In this document: one piece after another, positions 1-5,840 of the stretch
Numbering within the stretch: position 1 is the first letter of the stretch
Layout of the letters: every line of letters begins with the position of its first letter
Assembly: GCA_964570205.1 (NCBI GenBank)
Contig: CAZMXI010000207.1
Span: 1-7,948, forward strand
Length of the DNA: 7,948 nucleotides
Reading direction: 5' to 3'
Origin: CAZMXI01 sp964570205
Lineage (GTDB): Bacteria; Planctomycetota; Phycisphaerae; Tepidisphaerales; Tepidisphaeraceae
Notes under the pieces: generated by a model
Database searches by the model: none
Told to the model about the DNA's origin: nothing
Seen by the model: the letters and a program-made list of their open reading frames with translations, nothing else
Program-made: the position numbers and the translations under genes

Positions 1-467
1 AGGCCCGCGATCGTCGGGCCGATGTTCAGGCTGAATTCCTGCTGGTCGGGGAGCTTCACCTCGGGCTTGAGCATGATCGTTTTGGTCTGGTAGGCCTTGA
101 GCGTGATCGCCTCGCGGTGCTGCCACAGGCTGCGCGGCACGGGCAGCATGCGCGAAAACGGCGAGGTGATGGGCGTGCCGGTGAGGTTCAGCGCGCATTC
201 GATCGTCACCTCGCGCTCGGTGGGGTTGTTGGCGATGAGCCTGAACACGGGCATGTCGCCTGCTTTCAGGGGTGGCGCATCCGCGTCGCGCACCAGCCTG
301 GCCGACACCTCGCAGCCGTCGACGGTCGCTTTTGGCTGGGCCACCCTGGCAGGGATATGAAGGTTCTCTCCCTCGGCCTCAAGCACCGGCGGCAGTCCCG
401 CCGCCAGAACCAGCGCGGCCGTGCCGGCCGCCCATGTCGTCATCGTCAGGAACGCTCGTCGTGTCAT
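1..467 (-). CDS. Exported protein of unknown function, Tat-like signal (N-terminal part; runs off left edge)
   Basis: An open minus-strand frame of 155 codons starts with ATG at 467 and continues past base 1 without a stop. The start is supported by GGAGGT at 472-477, four bases upstream. The N-terminus MTRRAFLTMTTWAAG matches a twin-arginine signal (T-R-R-x-F-L), followed by a hydrophobic stretch at residues 12-25 and likely cleavage near residues 30-33. The visible mature part (about 35-155) alternates short hydrophobic and polar runs, as in a beta-sandwich, with cysteines at 52 and 91. I do not recognise a family. Export, probably in folded form through Tat, is inference from the signal. 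A possible -10 box, CATAAT on the minus strand at 508-513, lies 40 bases upstream of the start. The gene is divergent from the esterase at 632 across a 164-bp gap. Confidence 0.7.
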   Translation of the reverse strand, partial: MTRRAFLTMTTWAAGTAALVLAAGLPPVLEAEGENLHIPARVAQPKATVDGCEVSARLVRDADAPPLKAGDMPVFRLIANNPTEREVTIECALNLTGTPITSPFSRMLPVPRSLWQHREAITLKAYQTKTIMLKPEVKLPDQQEFSLNIGPTIAG

Positions 468-507
468 GGTAACCTCCATCGTTTTGGACACGCCCATTTC
501 GACCCGC

Positions 508-513
508 ATTATG
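508..513 (-). promoter_or_regulatory. Possible -10 box for the exported-protein gene
   Basis: The minus strand reads CATAAT, five of six bases matching TATAAT, 40 bases upstream of the ATG at 467. No convincing -35 element is seen at 16-18 bp spacing. Confidence 0.3.
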
Positions 514-597
514 CCCAGGGGTTCCGCAGGATGCTGTAACATCGGCGCAACAAGCTGACTCAAGCCGCAGCGTATCGCTCGAACTCCGGCGGAGCGG

Positions 598-603
598 TAT
601 ACT
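598..603 (+). promoter_or_regulatory. Probable -10 box for the secreted esterase gene
   Basis: TATACT matches five of six bases of the sigma-70 -10 consensus and lies 28 bases upstream of the ATG at 632. That leaves room for a transcript start near 610 and the ribosome site at 623-627. The -35 region (about 575-580) is weak. Confidence 0.45.
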
Positions 604-631
604 CGCCAACCGGTCATCTCCTGGAGGCTTC

Positions 632-1516
632 ATGACGGTGCGCATCGCTTCGCTGCTTCTGATTGTGTTAGGGCTGTGCCAGATCTCCGCCGCGCCGCGG
701 CCGGCCGAGGCGCCGGACGGCGTGCTGTTCGAACGCGACATCACCTACGGCACCGTGGAAGGCGAGGCGCTGCAACTCAACATCGCCCGACCGAAGAATG
801 CCGGCGCTTCATTGCCCTGTGTCGTCGTGATCCACGGCGGCGCATGGCGCGCGGGCCACCGCAATGGCCACAACAACATCACCTGGCAGTTCGCCCAGCA
901 CGGCTATGTCAGCGCTACCATCAGCTACCGCTTCTGCCCCAAGCATCCCTTCCCGGCCCAGGTGCGGGATGTGAAGGCGGCCGTGCGCTTCCTGCGGGCC
1001 AACGCCTCGAAGTACAACATCGACCCCCAGCGCATTGGCGCCATCGGCTTCTCGGCCGGCGCCCACCTGTCGATGATGCTCGGAACGATGGACAAGGCCG
1101 ATGGCCTCGACGATGTGGGCGAACACAAGGACCAGTCCAGCAAAGTCAACGCCGTCGTCTCCTACTTCGGGCCGACGGATTTCACGCTCGGCTTCCCCGA
1201 TGCCAGCAAGCCCCTGGTGAGGGATTTCCTGGCCGGCACGCCTCAGGAAAAGCCTGAAGCGCACAAGGCCGCTTCACCTATCACCTACGTCAGCAAGGGC
1301 GATGCGCCCATGCTCCTGTTCCAGGGCACCAATGATCCGCTTGTCCCCCACGCGCAGGCCATCGCCATGATCGAGGCGATGCACAAGGCGCAGGTGCCCG
1401 GCCGGGTCGAGCTCCTCAGCGGCGCCGGTCACGGCTGGAGTGGCGCTGAGCTGCAACGCACTGCCCGGACTGCATTTGCGTTCTTTGACGAACACCTGAA
1501 ACGCCCAAATCACTGA
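632..1516 (+). CDS. Secreted alpha/beta hydrolase (esterase/lipase, HGGAW type)
   Basis: This 294-residue protein is probably a carboxylesterase acting outside the cytoplasm. Residues 1-27 form a signal peptide (positive start, hydrophobic residues 5-20, Ala-rich cleavage area). The fold's key motifs are in order: HGGAW at 68-72 (oxyanion hole), GFSAG at 139-143 with nucleophile Ser141, GTNDPLVPH at 232-240 with likely acid Asp235, and GAGHG at 264-268 with likely base His267. The set is typical of the Aes/BD-FAE-like hydrolases often used on acetyl or feruloyl esters of plant polysaccharides; the actual substrate cannot be read from the sequence. The ATG at 632 is well supported by GGAGG at 623-627. 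The protein is full length with an intact triad. A weak terminator-like hairpin follows the stop. Confidence 0.93.
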   Translation: MTVRIASLLLIVLGLCQISAAPRPAEAPDGVLFERDITYGTVEGEALQLNIARPKNAGASLPCVVVIHGGAWRAGHRNGHNNITWQFAQHGYVSATISYRFCPKHPFPAQVRDVKAAVRFLRANASKYNIDPQRIGAIGFSAGAHLSMMLGTMDKADGLDDVGEHKDQSSKVNAVVSYFGPTDFTLGFPDASKPLVRDFLAGTPQEKPEAHKAASPITYVSKGDAPMLLFQGTNDPLVPHAQAIAMIEAMHKAQVPGRVELLSGAGHGWSGAELQRTARTAFAFFDEHLKRPNH

Positions 1517-1521
1517 ATTCC

Positions 1522-1541
1522 GCCCCATATTAGGGCTTTTT
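1522..1541 (+). terminator. Weak rho-independent terminator candidate after the esterase gene
   Basis: GCCC at 1522-1525 pairs with GGGC at 1533-1536 across a 7-base loop and is followed by five T residues (1537-1541). It starts 6 bases after the esterase stop. The stem is only 4 bp, so efficiency is doubtful. Confidence 0.35.
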
Positions 1542-1618
1542 AACACAACACCGTCGCGTTCTTCGCGTTACAGAACCGTGGAGGATGATCGTCACTGTAT
1601 TGCGACGGTGGTCTGCCT

Positions 1619-2263
1619 ATGACTTTAGAATCGCGCAAAAACGGTTTTACCCTGGTTGAACTGCTGGTGGTCATCGGCATCATTGCCTTGCTGATCTCCG
1701 TGCTCCTGCCGGCGCTCTCCAAGGCCCAGTCGCAGGCCAGGCGCGTCGCCTGTGCGGCGCATCTCAAGGACTTGGGCGCACACCTCATCATGTACGCCAA
1801 TGAAAACCGCGGCTGGATGTTCCCCGACCGCATGGGCGCCAACCGCCCGCCCGAGCAGCGCTGGCCCATCGTCATATTCAAACGCTGGAACCCCGACGTC
1901 ATGAAGTGCCCGGCCGACGAAATGCCCGGCCTGGAACACTCTTATGTCCTGAACCACCACCTCGTGCTGCACGATATCCGCTTTGGCCTGACCAAGGGCG
2001 TCGATTCCGCCGAAGTCATCCTCATGGGCGAAAAGAAAAGCCTCGTTCCCGACTATTACATGAACCTGCGCGACTTCGACCGCGTGGTCGAACGCTATCG
2101 CCACGGCCTGGCGCTCGGGTCAAATTACCTGTTCATGGATGGCCACGTCAGCCCCTCCGAGCCCGGCTGGGCCTTCAATGCCATCGACCCATGGGATCCA
2201 TCGGCCCAGACCGACGATGGCGAAGAACCCGCCACCCCCAACCCGCCGCCCACTTCCAATTAG
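1619..2263 (+). CDS. Type IV pilin-like / pseudopilin protein with C-terminal DG motif
   Basis: The 214-residue protein begins with a short leader (MTLESRKNG), then FTLVELLVVIGIIALLISVL, the class III prepilin signal. Cleavage by prepilin peptidase is expected after Gly9, with the conserved Glu at 14 (position 5 of the mature protein). The hydrophobic helix covers about residues 10-30. C-terminal to it are cysteines at 45 and 97, and then RHGLALGSNYLFMDGHV (161-177), which resembles the H-X9-DG motif of the large planctomycete/verrucomicrobial prepilin-like families, although here 11 residues separate His162 from Asp174. The tail (about 188-214) is rich in Asp, Pro and Thr. Such proteins are taken to be pseudopilins or surface proteins; the exact role is unknown. 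No clear Shine-Dalgarno site precedes the ATG, but an in-frame stop at 1586 leaves no earlier ATG or GTG. Confidence 0.88.
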   Translation: MTLESRKNGFTLVELLVVIGIIALLISVLLPALSKAQSQARRVACAAHLKDLGAHLIMYANENRGWMFPDRMGANRPPEQRWPIVIFKRWNPDVMKCPADEMPGLEHSYVLNHHLVLHDIRFGLTKGVDSAEVILMGEKKSLVPDYYMNLRDFDRVVERYRHGLALGSNYLFMDGHVSPSEPGWAFNAIDPWDPSAQTDDGEEPATPNPPPTSN

Positions 2264-2311
2264 CCGCCGCCCAACCCGTTTTTCCAGCCGCCGTGCGCCG
2301 GTGTGATTGCC

Positions 2312-3103
2312 ATGATGCGATACCTGCTGCCGATGCTGCTGCTTGTCGCCGTCGGATGTGGCAATCCCAAGCCCGTCAACTCCAGCTTCCCCGTCACATC
2401 AAAGGATGCCCGGCGGGCGCTGAAGGATATGTCCGCCCGGCCGGCGCAACTCCAGCGGCCGTTGGTCATCATCGGCGGCTACATGGACCCCAACGTCTCT
2501 CCAACATGCCTACGCCTGGCGTTCAAGAAGCACACCGGCGATCAGCGCATCATCGGCGTGCCGGTGGGTCTCTATGACAGCTTCGAAGACTGCCGCCGCA
2601 AGGTGATCGCCGCCGTGGACAAGGCCTTCCCCAGCACAGACCCGCAATGGACGACCGAGGTGGATGTGATCGGCGCTTCGCTGGGGGGCCTCGTGGCGCG
2701 CTACGCCGCCGCGCCCTGCCGCGACGCCGATCACCCGCGCCGATTGCACATCGCCCGCCTGTTCACCATCGCCAGCCCGCACAGCGGGGCAAAGCTCGCG
2801 AAGCTTGCCGCCCTCAACCAAATCCAGGCCGACATGCGCCCCGGCTCCGAATTCCTGCACTATCTGGCGCAATGCGATGTGTCGGCGGGTTACGAGCTAT
2901 ACCCCTACGCTCGCCTCAAAGACAACCTCGTCGGCGAGCAATACGCCTCGCCCCCTGGCGTGAATCCGCTCTGGCTGCCCACGGGCCTGTTCGAGGGCGG
3001 CCACTCCGGCGCCTGGCACGACCCGAGAATCCTCGCCGACATCGCCCGCCGCCTCCGCGGCGAACCACCCTTCAGCACCACCCCCGCCTCACCACTGCCA
3101 TGA
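2312..3103 (+). CDS. Lipoprotein with alpha/beta hydrolase (lipase-like) domain
   Basis: With the ATG at 2312 the protein has 263 residues. MMRYLLPMLLLVAVGCG is a lipoprotein signal with probable lipidated Cys16. GTG at 2303 and ATG at 2315 are alternative starts; no good Shine-Dalgarno site decides between them. The domain looks like an esterase of the EstA/DUF676/PGAP1-like lipase group: VIIGGYMD near 52-59, VDVIGASLGGLVARY at 117-131 with nucleophile Ser123, LFTIASPHSG at 150-159 (the usual 'TIASPH.G' strand), then KDNLVG with likely acid Asp204 and EGGHSG with likely base His231. The substrate is unknown. The gene begins 48 bp after the pseudopilin stop and may be co-transcribed with it. 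It ends 9 bp from the convergent DUF5615 gene with no visible terminator between them. Confidence 0.82.
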   Translation: MMRYLLPMLLLVAVGCGNPKPVNSSFPVTSKDARRALKDMSARPAQLQRPLVIIGGYMDPNVSPTCLRLAFKKHTGDQRIIGVPVGLYDSFEDCRRKVIAAVDKAFPSTDPQWTTEVDVIGASLGGLVARYAAAPCRDADHPRRLHIARLFTIASPHSGAKLAKLAALNQIQADMRPGSEFLHYLAQCDVSAGYELYPYARLKDNLVGEQYASPPGVNPLWLPTGLFEGGHSGAWHDPRILADIARRLRGEPPFSTTPASPLP

Positions 3104-3112
3104 ACGACTTCC

Positions 3113-3496
3113 CTATTGCAGCCTGACCCTGATTCGAACTTGGTCGCCACCCCGTTCTACAACAACGATGAAGGGGACTGCCGGCTGAACCGCTGAGCCA
3201 ATGAGCGCCTGCAATGACTCGATGGTGAACTGAGCTTCGATATGTCCAGGCCTCAGAAACACGATGCCGACGATCGGCTCGTGAGCGGCAATAGCAAGAG
3301 CGCCGAAATCCCTGTCGTGGGTCAAAATGACTCGGCGTTGCTCAAGCGAGACGCGAAGAATCTGCACATCCGTCGCGCCGATGAGCGAAGGCTCTTCCCT
3401 GACATCCAGCACATCACAGCCGCTCTCACGCAGAAACCGAACGACGGTGGGATGGATGTTCTCGTCCGCCAGCAGCCGAAACTCGCGCAGGTTCAC
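3113..3496 (-). CDS. DUF5615 PIN-like protein, putative toxin of a DUF433-DUF5615 pair
   Basis: The 127-residue protein has the layout of DUF5615 (PIN-like, Mut7-C-related) proteins: LLADENIHPTVVRFLRESG near residues 8-26, VLDVREE at 29-35, GATDVQIL at 40-47, and VILTHDRDFGALA at 56-68. The acidic residues expected to bind metal in a PIN-type nuclease are present: Asp11, Glu12, Asp43, Asp61 and Asp63. By family precedent it may be the RNase toxin of a type II module; nuclease activity is inference. It starts with GTG at 3496, and this start overlaps the stop of the upstream DUF433 gene by four bases (GTGA), an arrangement typical of translational coupling. Its stop at 3113 faces the lipoprotein gene 9 bp away. 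Confidence 0.85.
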   Translation of the reverse strand: MNLREFRLLADENIHPTVVRFLRESGCDVLDVREEPSLIGATDVQILRVSLEQRRVILTHDRDFGALAIAAHEPIVGIVFLRPGHIEAQFTIESLQALIGSAVQPAVPFIVVVERGGDQVRIRVRLQ

Positions 3497-3726
3497 CGGT
3501 CGACCTCGGTCGTAATGACCACCTCATTCTGAAGGAAGCGCGCTGCATAGCGCATCGCCTGCTCAATGTCCTCGGGTGAAAGGCGAGGATAGCTGCGCAC
3601 CACATCGTCGCGCGAAGCGCCGCTCGCGATCAGTTCCAGCAGAAACTCCACGCTGATGCGCGTTCCACGGATGCACGGCTTGCCTCCAAGGATGGCTGGA
3701 TTTGAGACAATGCGATCGAAGGTCAT
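3493..3726 (-). CDS. DUF433 protein, putative antitoxin of the DUF5615 pair
   Basis: This 77-residue protein carries the DUF433 signature almost in full: IVSNPAILGGKPCIRGTRIS (6-25), then VEFLLELIASGAS (26-38) and YPRLSPEDIEQAMRYAA (46-62), which form a small winged-helix-like fold. DUF433 proteins are commonly found directly before DUF5615 genes and are regarded as the antitoxin, perhaps also binding the promoter. I choose the ATG at 3726 because GAGGAG lies at 3735-3740, eight bases upstream, and family members begin just before the IxxNPxI motif. Longer in-frame starts exist (up to 3807) but would cross a consensus -10 box and run into the upstream TPR gene. The gene overlaps its toxin partner by 4 bp. 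Confidence 0.87.
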   Translation of the reverse strand: MTFDRIVSNPAILGGKPCIRGTRISVEFLLELIASGASRDDVVRSYPRLSPEDIEQAMRYAARFLQNEVVITTEVDR

Positions 3727-3734
3727 GAGACTGG

Positions 3735-3740
3735 CTCCTC
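3735..3740 (-). promoter_or_regulatory. Ribosome binding site fixing the DUF433 start
   Basis: GAGGAG on the minus strand ends eight bases before the ATG at 3726 and favours this start over the longer in-frame version. Confidence 0.6.
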
Positions 3741-3745
3741 GATGG

Positions 3746-3751
3746 ATTATA
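3746..3751 (-). promoter_or_regulatory. Consensus -10 box of the DUF433-DUF5615 unit
   Basis: The minus strand reads TATAAT, a perfect match, in the 46-bp gap between the TPR gene and DUF433. The predicted transcript start (about 3739) falls at or inside the GAGGAG ribosome site, giving a very short leader. The -35 region would overlap the end of the TPR gene and is poor. This suggests that the pair is transcribed on its own. Confidence 0.5.
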
Positions 3752-3772
3752 CCCGGCAGCTCCGCCACCACC

Positions 3773-4468
3773 TTACGCCACCACCTCCCGCGCTGCCTGC
3801 TGCGCATCCTTCAGCAGCGCCGCCGCCTCCGGGTGCCCAAGGTTGTTCGCCAGCCTCGCCTCCGCCACAGCGCTCGCCGGGTTGGGCGGCTTGCTCGTCA
3901 GGTGCGCCACCGCCTTGTGATAGTGCGCATCCGCATGGTGCGGGTTCAGCGCAAGCGCCGCCTCAAACCACTGCATCGCCTCCGTGTGGCGCTCCTGTGC
4001 CAGGTAAACCCGCCCCAGCGTCGTCATGCACTGCTCGCTCGTGTTCAACGCATCCGGGAAGAGCTGCGCGGCCGACACCGCCTGCCCGAATTCGTTCATC
4101 GACGCGTAGATCAGCATCAGCTCGTTCAGCGTGATCGAATTCGCCGGGCTGGCCCGAAGGCTGTTGTACAGCGAAATCGCCCGCTGTTGCCGCCCGTTGT
4201 CCTCCTCGACCAGTTTCTGCTCAAGCTCGCTGATCGGCAACGCGAACTGTGCCCCGCAACTGCTGCACTGGCTGAAACGGTCAGCGCGCGAGATTGGAAA
4301 CACCGGAATGAAAAACAGCGTAAACCACGTCCGATGGGTCTTGCCCACCAGCGAGGTGTTCTGCCCGCACGATGGGCACGTCGCCGTCACCACCGGACTC
4401 GAATCGTTGCCGATCACGCCCTTGGTCCCAAACAGAATGATAAACCCGCCACGCTGCCGTTGTGCCAT
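3773..4468 (-). CDS. Zinc-ribbon / tetratricopeptide repeat protein
   Basis: The 231-residue protein joins two modules. Residues 7-75 look like the zinc-ribbon family of the zinc_ribbon_15 type: GGFIILFGTKGV (7-18), CPSC (31-34), HRTWFTLFFIPVFPIS (45-60) and CSSC (68-71), giving four cysteines for one zinc. The WFTLFFIPVFP stretch is hydrophobic and characteristic of this family. A short acidic/charged linker (80-95) leads to at least two TPR-like repeats (about 112-141 and 143-175, the latter with LGRVYLAQERHTEAMQWFEAALALNP-type spacing) and a degenerate third (178-212). It is probably a protein-binding scaffold; partners are unknown. ATG at 4468 is chosen over GTG at 4495 because AAGGGG at 4475-4480 lies six bases upstream of it. 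It is divergent from the macrodomain gene. Confidence 0.83.
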   Translation of the reverse strand: MAQRQRGGFIILFGTKGVIGNDSSPVVTATCPSCGQNTSLVGKTHRTWFTLFFIPVFPISRADRFSQCSSCGAQFALPISELEQKLVEEDNGRQQRAISLYNSLRASPANSITLNELMLIYASMNEFGQAVSAAQLFPDALNTSEQCMTTLGRVYLAQERHTEAMQWFEAALALNPHHADAHYHKAVAHLTSKPPNPASAVAEARLANNLGHPEAAALLKDAQQAAREVVA

Positions 4469-4474
4469 CGTCGG

Positions 4475-4480
4475 CCCCTT
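4475..4480 (-). promoter_or_regulatory. Ribosome binding site choosing the zinc-ribbon/TPR start
   Basis: AAGGGG on the minus strand lies six bases upstream of the ATG at 4468. The alternative GTG at 4495 has no comparable site. Confidence 0.5.
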
Positions 4481-4573
4481 GCCTGAGTTGCGCACAGCCT
4501 ACGGGGGCGGCCGCATCATGGCAACACGGCGCCGCCAACCCTTCCCTGCCGATCTTCCACGGACCACCGCCAA

Positions 4574-4588
4574 TTCTGCTAAAATACC
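4574..4588 (+). promoter_or_regulatory. Extended -10 promoter of the macrodomain gene, placing the start codon at the transcript 5' end
   Basis: TTCTGCTAAAATACC contains TAAAAT at 4580-4585 (five of six bases of the -10 consensus). Only eight bases separate it from the ATG at 4594, so the mRNA would begin at or within two bases of the start codon. There is no Shine-Dalgarno site. A nearly identical 15-mer occurs before the STAS gene (5781-5795). The -35 region is weak. Confidence 0.5.
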
Positions 4589-4593
4589 CCCGT

Positions 4594-5133
4594 ATGCCCA
4601 CCCCCATCCAAATCATCGAAGACGACATCACCCATCTCTCCGTCGATGCCATCGTCAATGCCGCCAACACCCGCCTGCTCGGCGGCGGCGGGGTCGATGG
4701 CGCCATCCACCGCGCGGCCGGGCCGGCCCTCCTCGATGAATGCCGCGCCCTTCCCGAAATCCGCCCCGGCGTTCGCTGCCCCACCGGCCAGGCCCGCATC
4801 ACCCGCGGCCACAACCTCCCCGCCAGGTTCATCATCCACACCGTCGGCCCCGTCTGGAACGGCGGCGGCCACGATGAAGACCGCCTCCTCGCCGACTGCT
4901 ACCGCAACTCCCTCCAGCTCGCCGCCGACAACCGCCTGCGCTCCATCGCCTTCCCCGCCATCAGCACCGGCGCTTACGGCTTTCCCATGGATCGCGCCGC
5001 CCATATCGCCGCCCGTGAGGTGCGCCAGTTCCTTCAATCCAACCCCGACGCCTTCGACAAGGTGCTGTTCGTCTGCTTCGGCCAGCCGGCCGTCGAAGCC
5101 TTCGAGGCTGCCGTCAGTGAAGAAGGCGCATGA
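4594..5133 (+). CDS. ymdB: Macrodomain protein, YmdB-like O-acetyl-ADP-ribose deacetylase
   Basis: The 179-residue single-domain protein aligns without gaps to the start of E. coli YmdB (MacroD type, 177 aa). The motifs are IEDDIT (8-13), VDAIVNAAN (17-25), LLGGGGVDGAIHRAAGPALL (28-47), CPTGQARIT (62-70), IHTVGPVW (81-88) and FPAISTGAYGFP (120-131). Asn25 and Asp35, the residues tied to catalysis in YmdB, occupy the same numbers here, so activity is likely kept. The family hydrolyses O-acetyl-ADP-ribose to ADP-ribose and acetate and can also remove mono-ADP-ribose from acidic residues; E. coli YmdB also modulates RNase III. Which of these applies here is not visible. The longer upstream frame (from 4462) is rejected because homology begins exactly at this ATG and a -10 box lies just before it. 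Confidence 0.94.
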   Translation: MPTPIQIIEDDITHLSVDAIVNAANTRLLGGGGVDGAIHRAAGPALLDECRALPEIRPGVRCPTGQARITRGHNLPARFIIHTVGPVWNGGGHDEDRLLADCYRNSLQLAADNRLRSIAFPAISTGAYGFPMDRAAHIAAREVRQFLQSNPDAFDKVLFVCFGQPAVEAFEAAVSEEGA

Positions 5134-5246
5134 TGTAAACCACGGCCTTGATTCCGCTTACATGCGATGCCCTGGCCCGCCTCCGCGAAGCGCGCACCAC
5201 GCGGCCCTTCCCCAAACGCTATCCCCGCACTATCCTAGCCCTTCTC

Positions 5247-5744
5247 ATGTTCGACCGTGCATTCGCTGAATGGTGGCTTGGCCGCATCGAACCCTACAAG
5301 GATGTGCCTCCGGAAAAGCTGGAGGCCGACCGCGAGGTCGTCCACAAACAGCAGCTCTACAACCAGAACTATCGCGATTTCCTTAACGAAGCCGTCCTCC
5401 CCGCCGTCGAGGCCCTCGTTCAGGTTCTGCGCCGCCATCAGATCGTCCACCGCGTCTCCACCTGGGGCAATCAGCTTGCCTTGCGCATCCATCTCTCCTG
5501 GCGCTGGGGCGAACTGGTCATCACCCAGAGCATGGAAGACTGCGTTACCTTCGACCATCACATCGTCATTGAAGGCGAAAAACGCGGCGATGATGCCGCC
5601 CAGGACCACTCCCACGCCTACGACCTGCGGGATCCCCTCCCCCCGGCCGTCGCCACCCAGGAACTCCAGTTCTTCATGGGCCGACTCGCCCAGGATCTGA
5701 TCGAGCCCGAGGATGGCGACCTGCCCCCCCAGGCCAATGCCTGA
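5247..5744 (+). CDS. Conserved-looking protein of unknown function
   Basis: I do not recognise this 165-residue protein. It is soluble, with no signal peptide or membrane helix. The first half is helical and charged (AEWWLGRIEPY at 7-17, then about 22-70, including LPAVEALVQVLRRH). The middle looks like beta strands (STWGNQLALRIHLSWRWGELVIT, about 76-98). His-rich turns follow (FDHHIVIEGEKRGDDAAQDHSHAYDL, about 105-130), then a short helix and an acidic, Pro-rich tail. The ATG at 5247 is preferred to an in-frame TTG at 5148: a -10-like TATCCT lies at 5231-5236, ten bases before the ATG, and the upstream codons look non-coding. No Shine-Dalgarno site is seen. It follows the macrodomain gene on the same strand after a 113-bp gap, so shared transcription is possible but not shown. 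Confidence 0.7.
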   Translation: MFDRAFAEWWLGRIEPYKDVPPEKLEADREVVHKQQLYNQNYRDFLNEAVLPAVEALVQVLRRHQIVHRVSTWGNQLALRIHLSWRWGELVITQSMEDCVTFDHHIVIEGEKRGDDAAQDHSHAYDLRDPLPPAVATQELQFFMGRLAQDLIEPEDGDLPPQANA

Positions 5745-5780
5745 AATCAGCCGATTCCCCTACTGGAATCCCTCTGCGGT

Positions 5781-5795
5781 TTCTGGCAGAATATC
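5781..5795 (+). promoter_or_regulatory. Extended -10 promoter of the STAS gene
   Basis: TTCTGGCAGAATATC matches the element before the macrodomain gene at 11 of 15 positions (shared form TTCTGSYARAATAYC). CAGAAT at 5787-5792 serves as the -10, with TGGAAT at 5764-5769 as a weak -35 at 17-bp spacing. The predicted transcript start near 5799 leaves a leader of about 42 bases to the ATG at 5841, which argues against the upstream GTG at 5799 as the start. Confidence 0.4.
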
Positions 5796-5840
5796 GCTGT
5801 GCGTGGGTGTCCGTGGGTAGCTGAATCAGCGGGGTCTCGC

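Noticed and set aside
379..744. Minus-strand frame of 121 codons across the divergent promoter region
   Set aside because: It overlaps the signal-bearing gene at 1-467 in another frame and the start of the esterase; it has no ribosome site and an implausible composition.
1585..1659. Short frame starting at ATG 1585 just before the pseudopilin gene
   Set aside because: GGAGG abuts the ATG with no spacing, the 24-codon frame is out of phase with the pseudopilin gene and resembles nothing. A leader peptide is possible but unsupported.
2264..2311. Terminator between the pseudopilin and lipoprotein genes
   Set aside because: A TTTTT run is present near 2280, but no stable stem precedes it.
3727..3807. 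N-terminal extension of the DUF433 protein to 3807
   Set aside because: The added residues are Arg-rich, overlap the TPR gene, cross a consensus -10 box, and have no counterpart in DUF433 families, whose members begin close to MTFDRI.
5133..5163. Inverted repeat ATGTAA / TTACAT downstream of the macrodomain stop
   Set aside because: The arms are only 6 bp with a 19-base spacer and overlap the stop codon. No T-run and no known operator pattern; chance is likely.
5148..5246. N-terminal extension of the unknown protein from a TTG codon
   Set aside because: It has no ribosome site, and a -10-like TATCCT lies inside it close to the ATG at 5247. The extension cannot be fully excluded.
4646..5269. 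Plus-strand frame of 207 codons inside the macrodomain gene
   Set aside because: It is a Pro/Ser/Ala-rich shadow of the macrodomain frame, which has clear homology.
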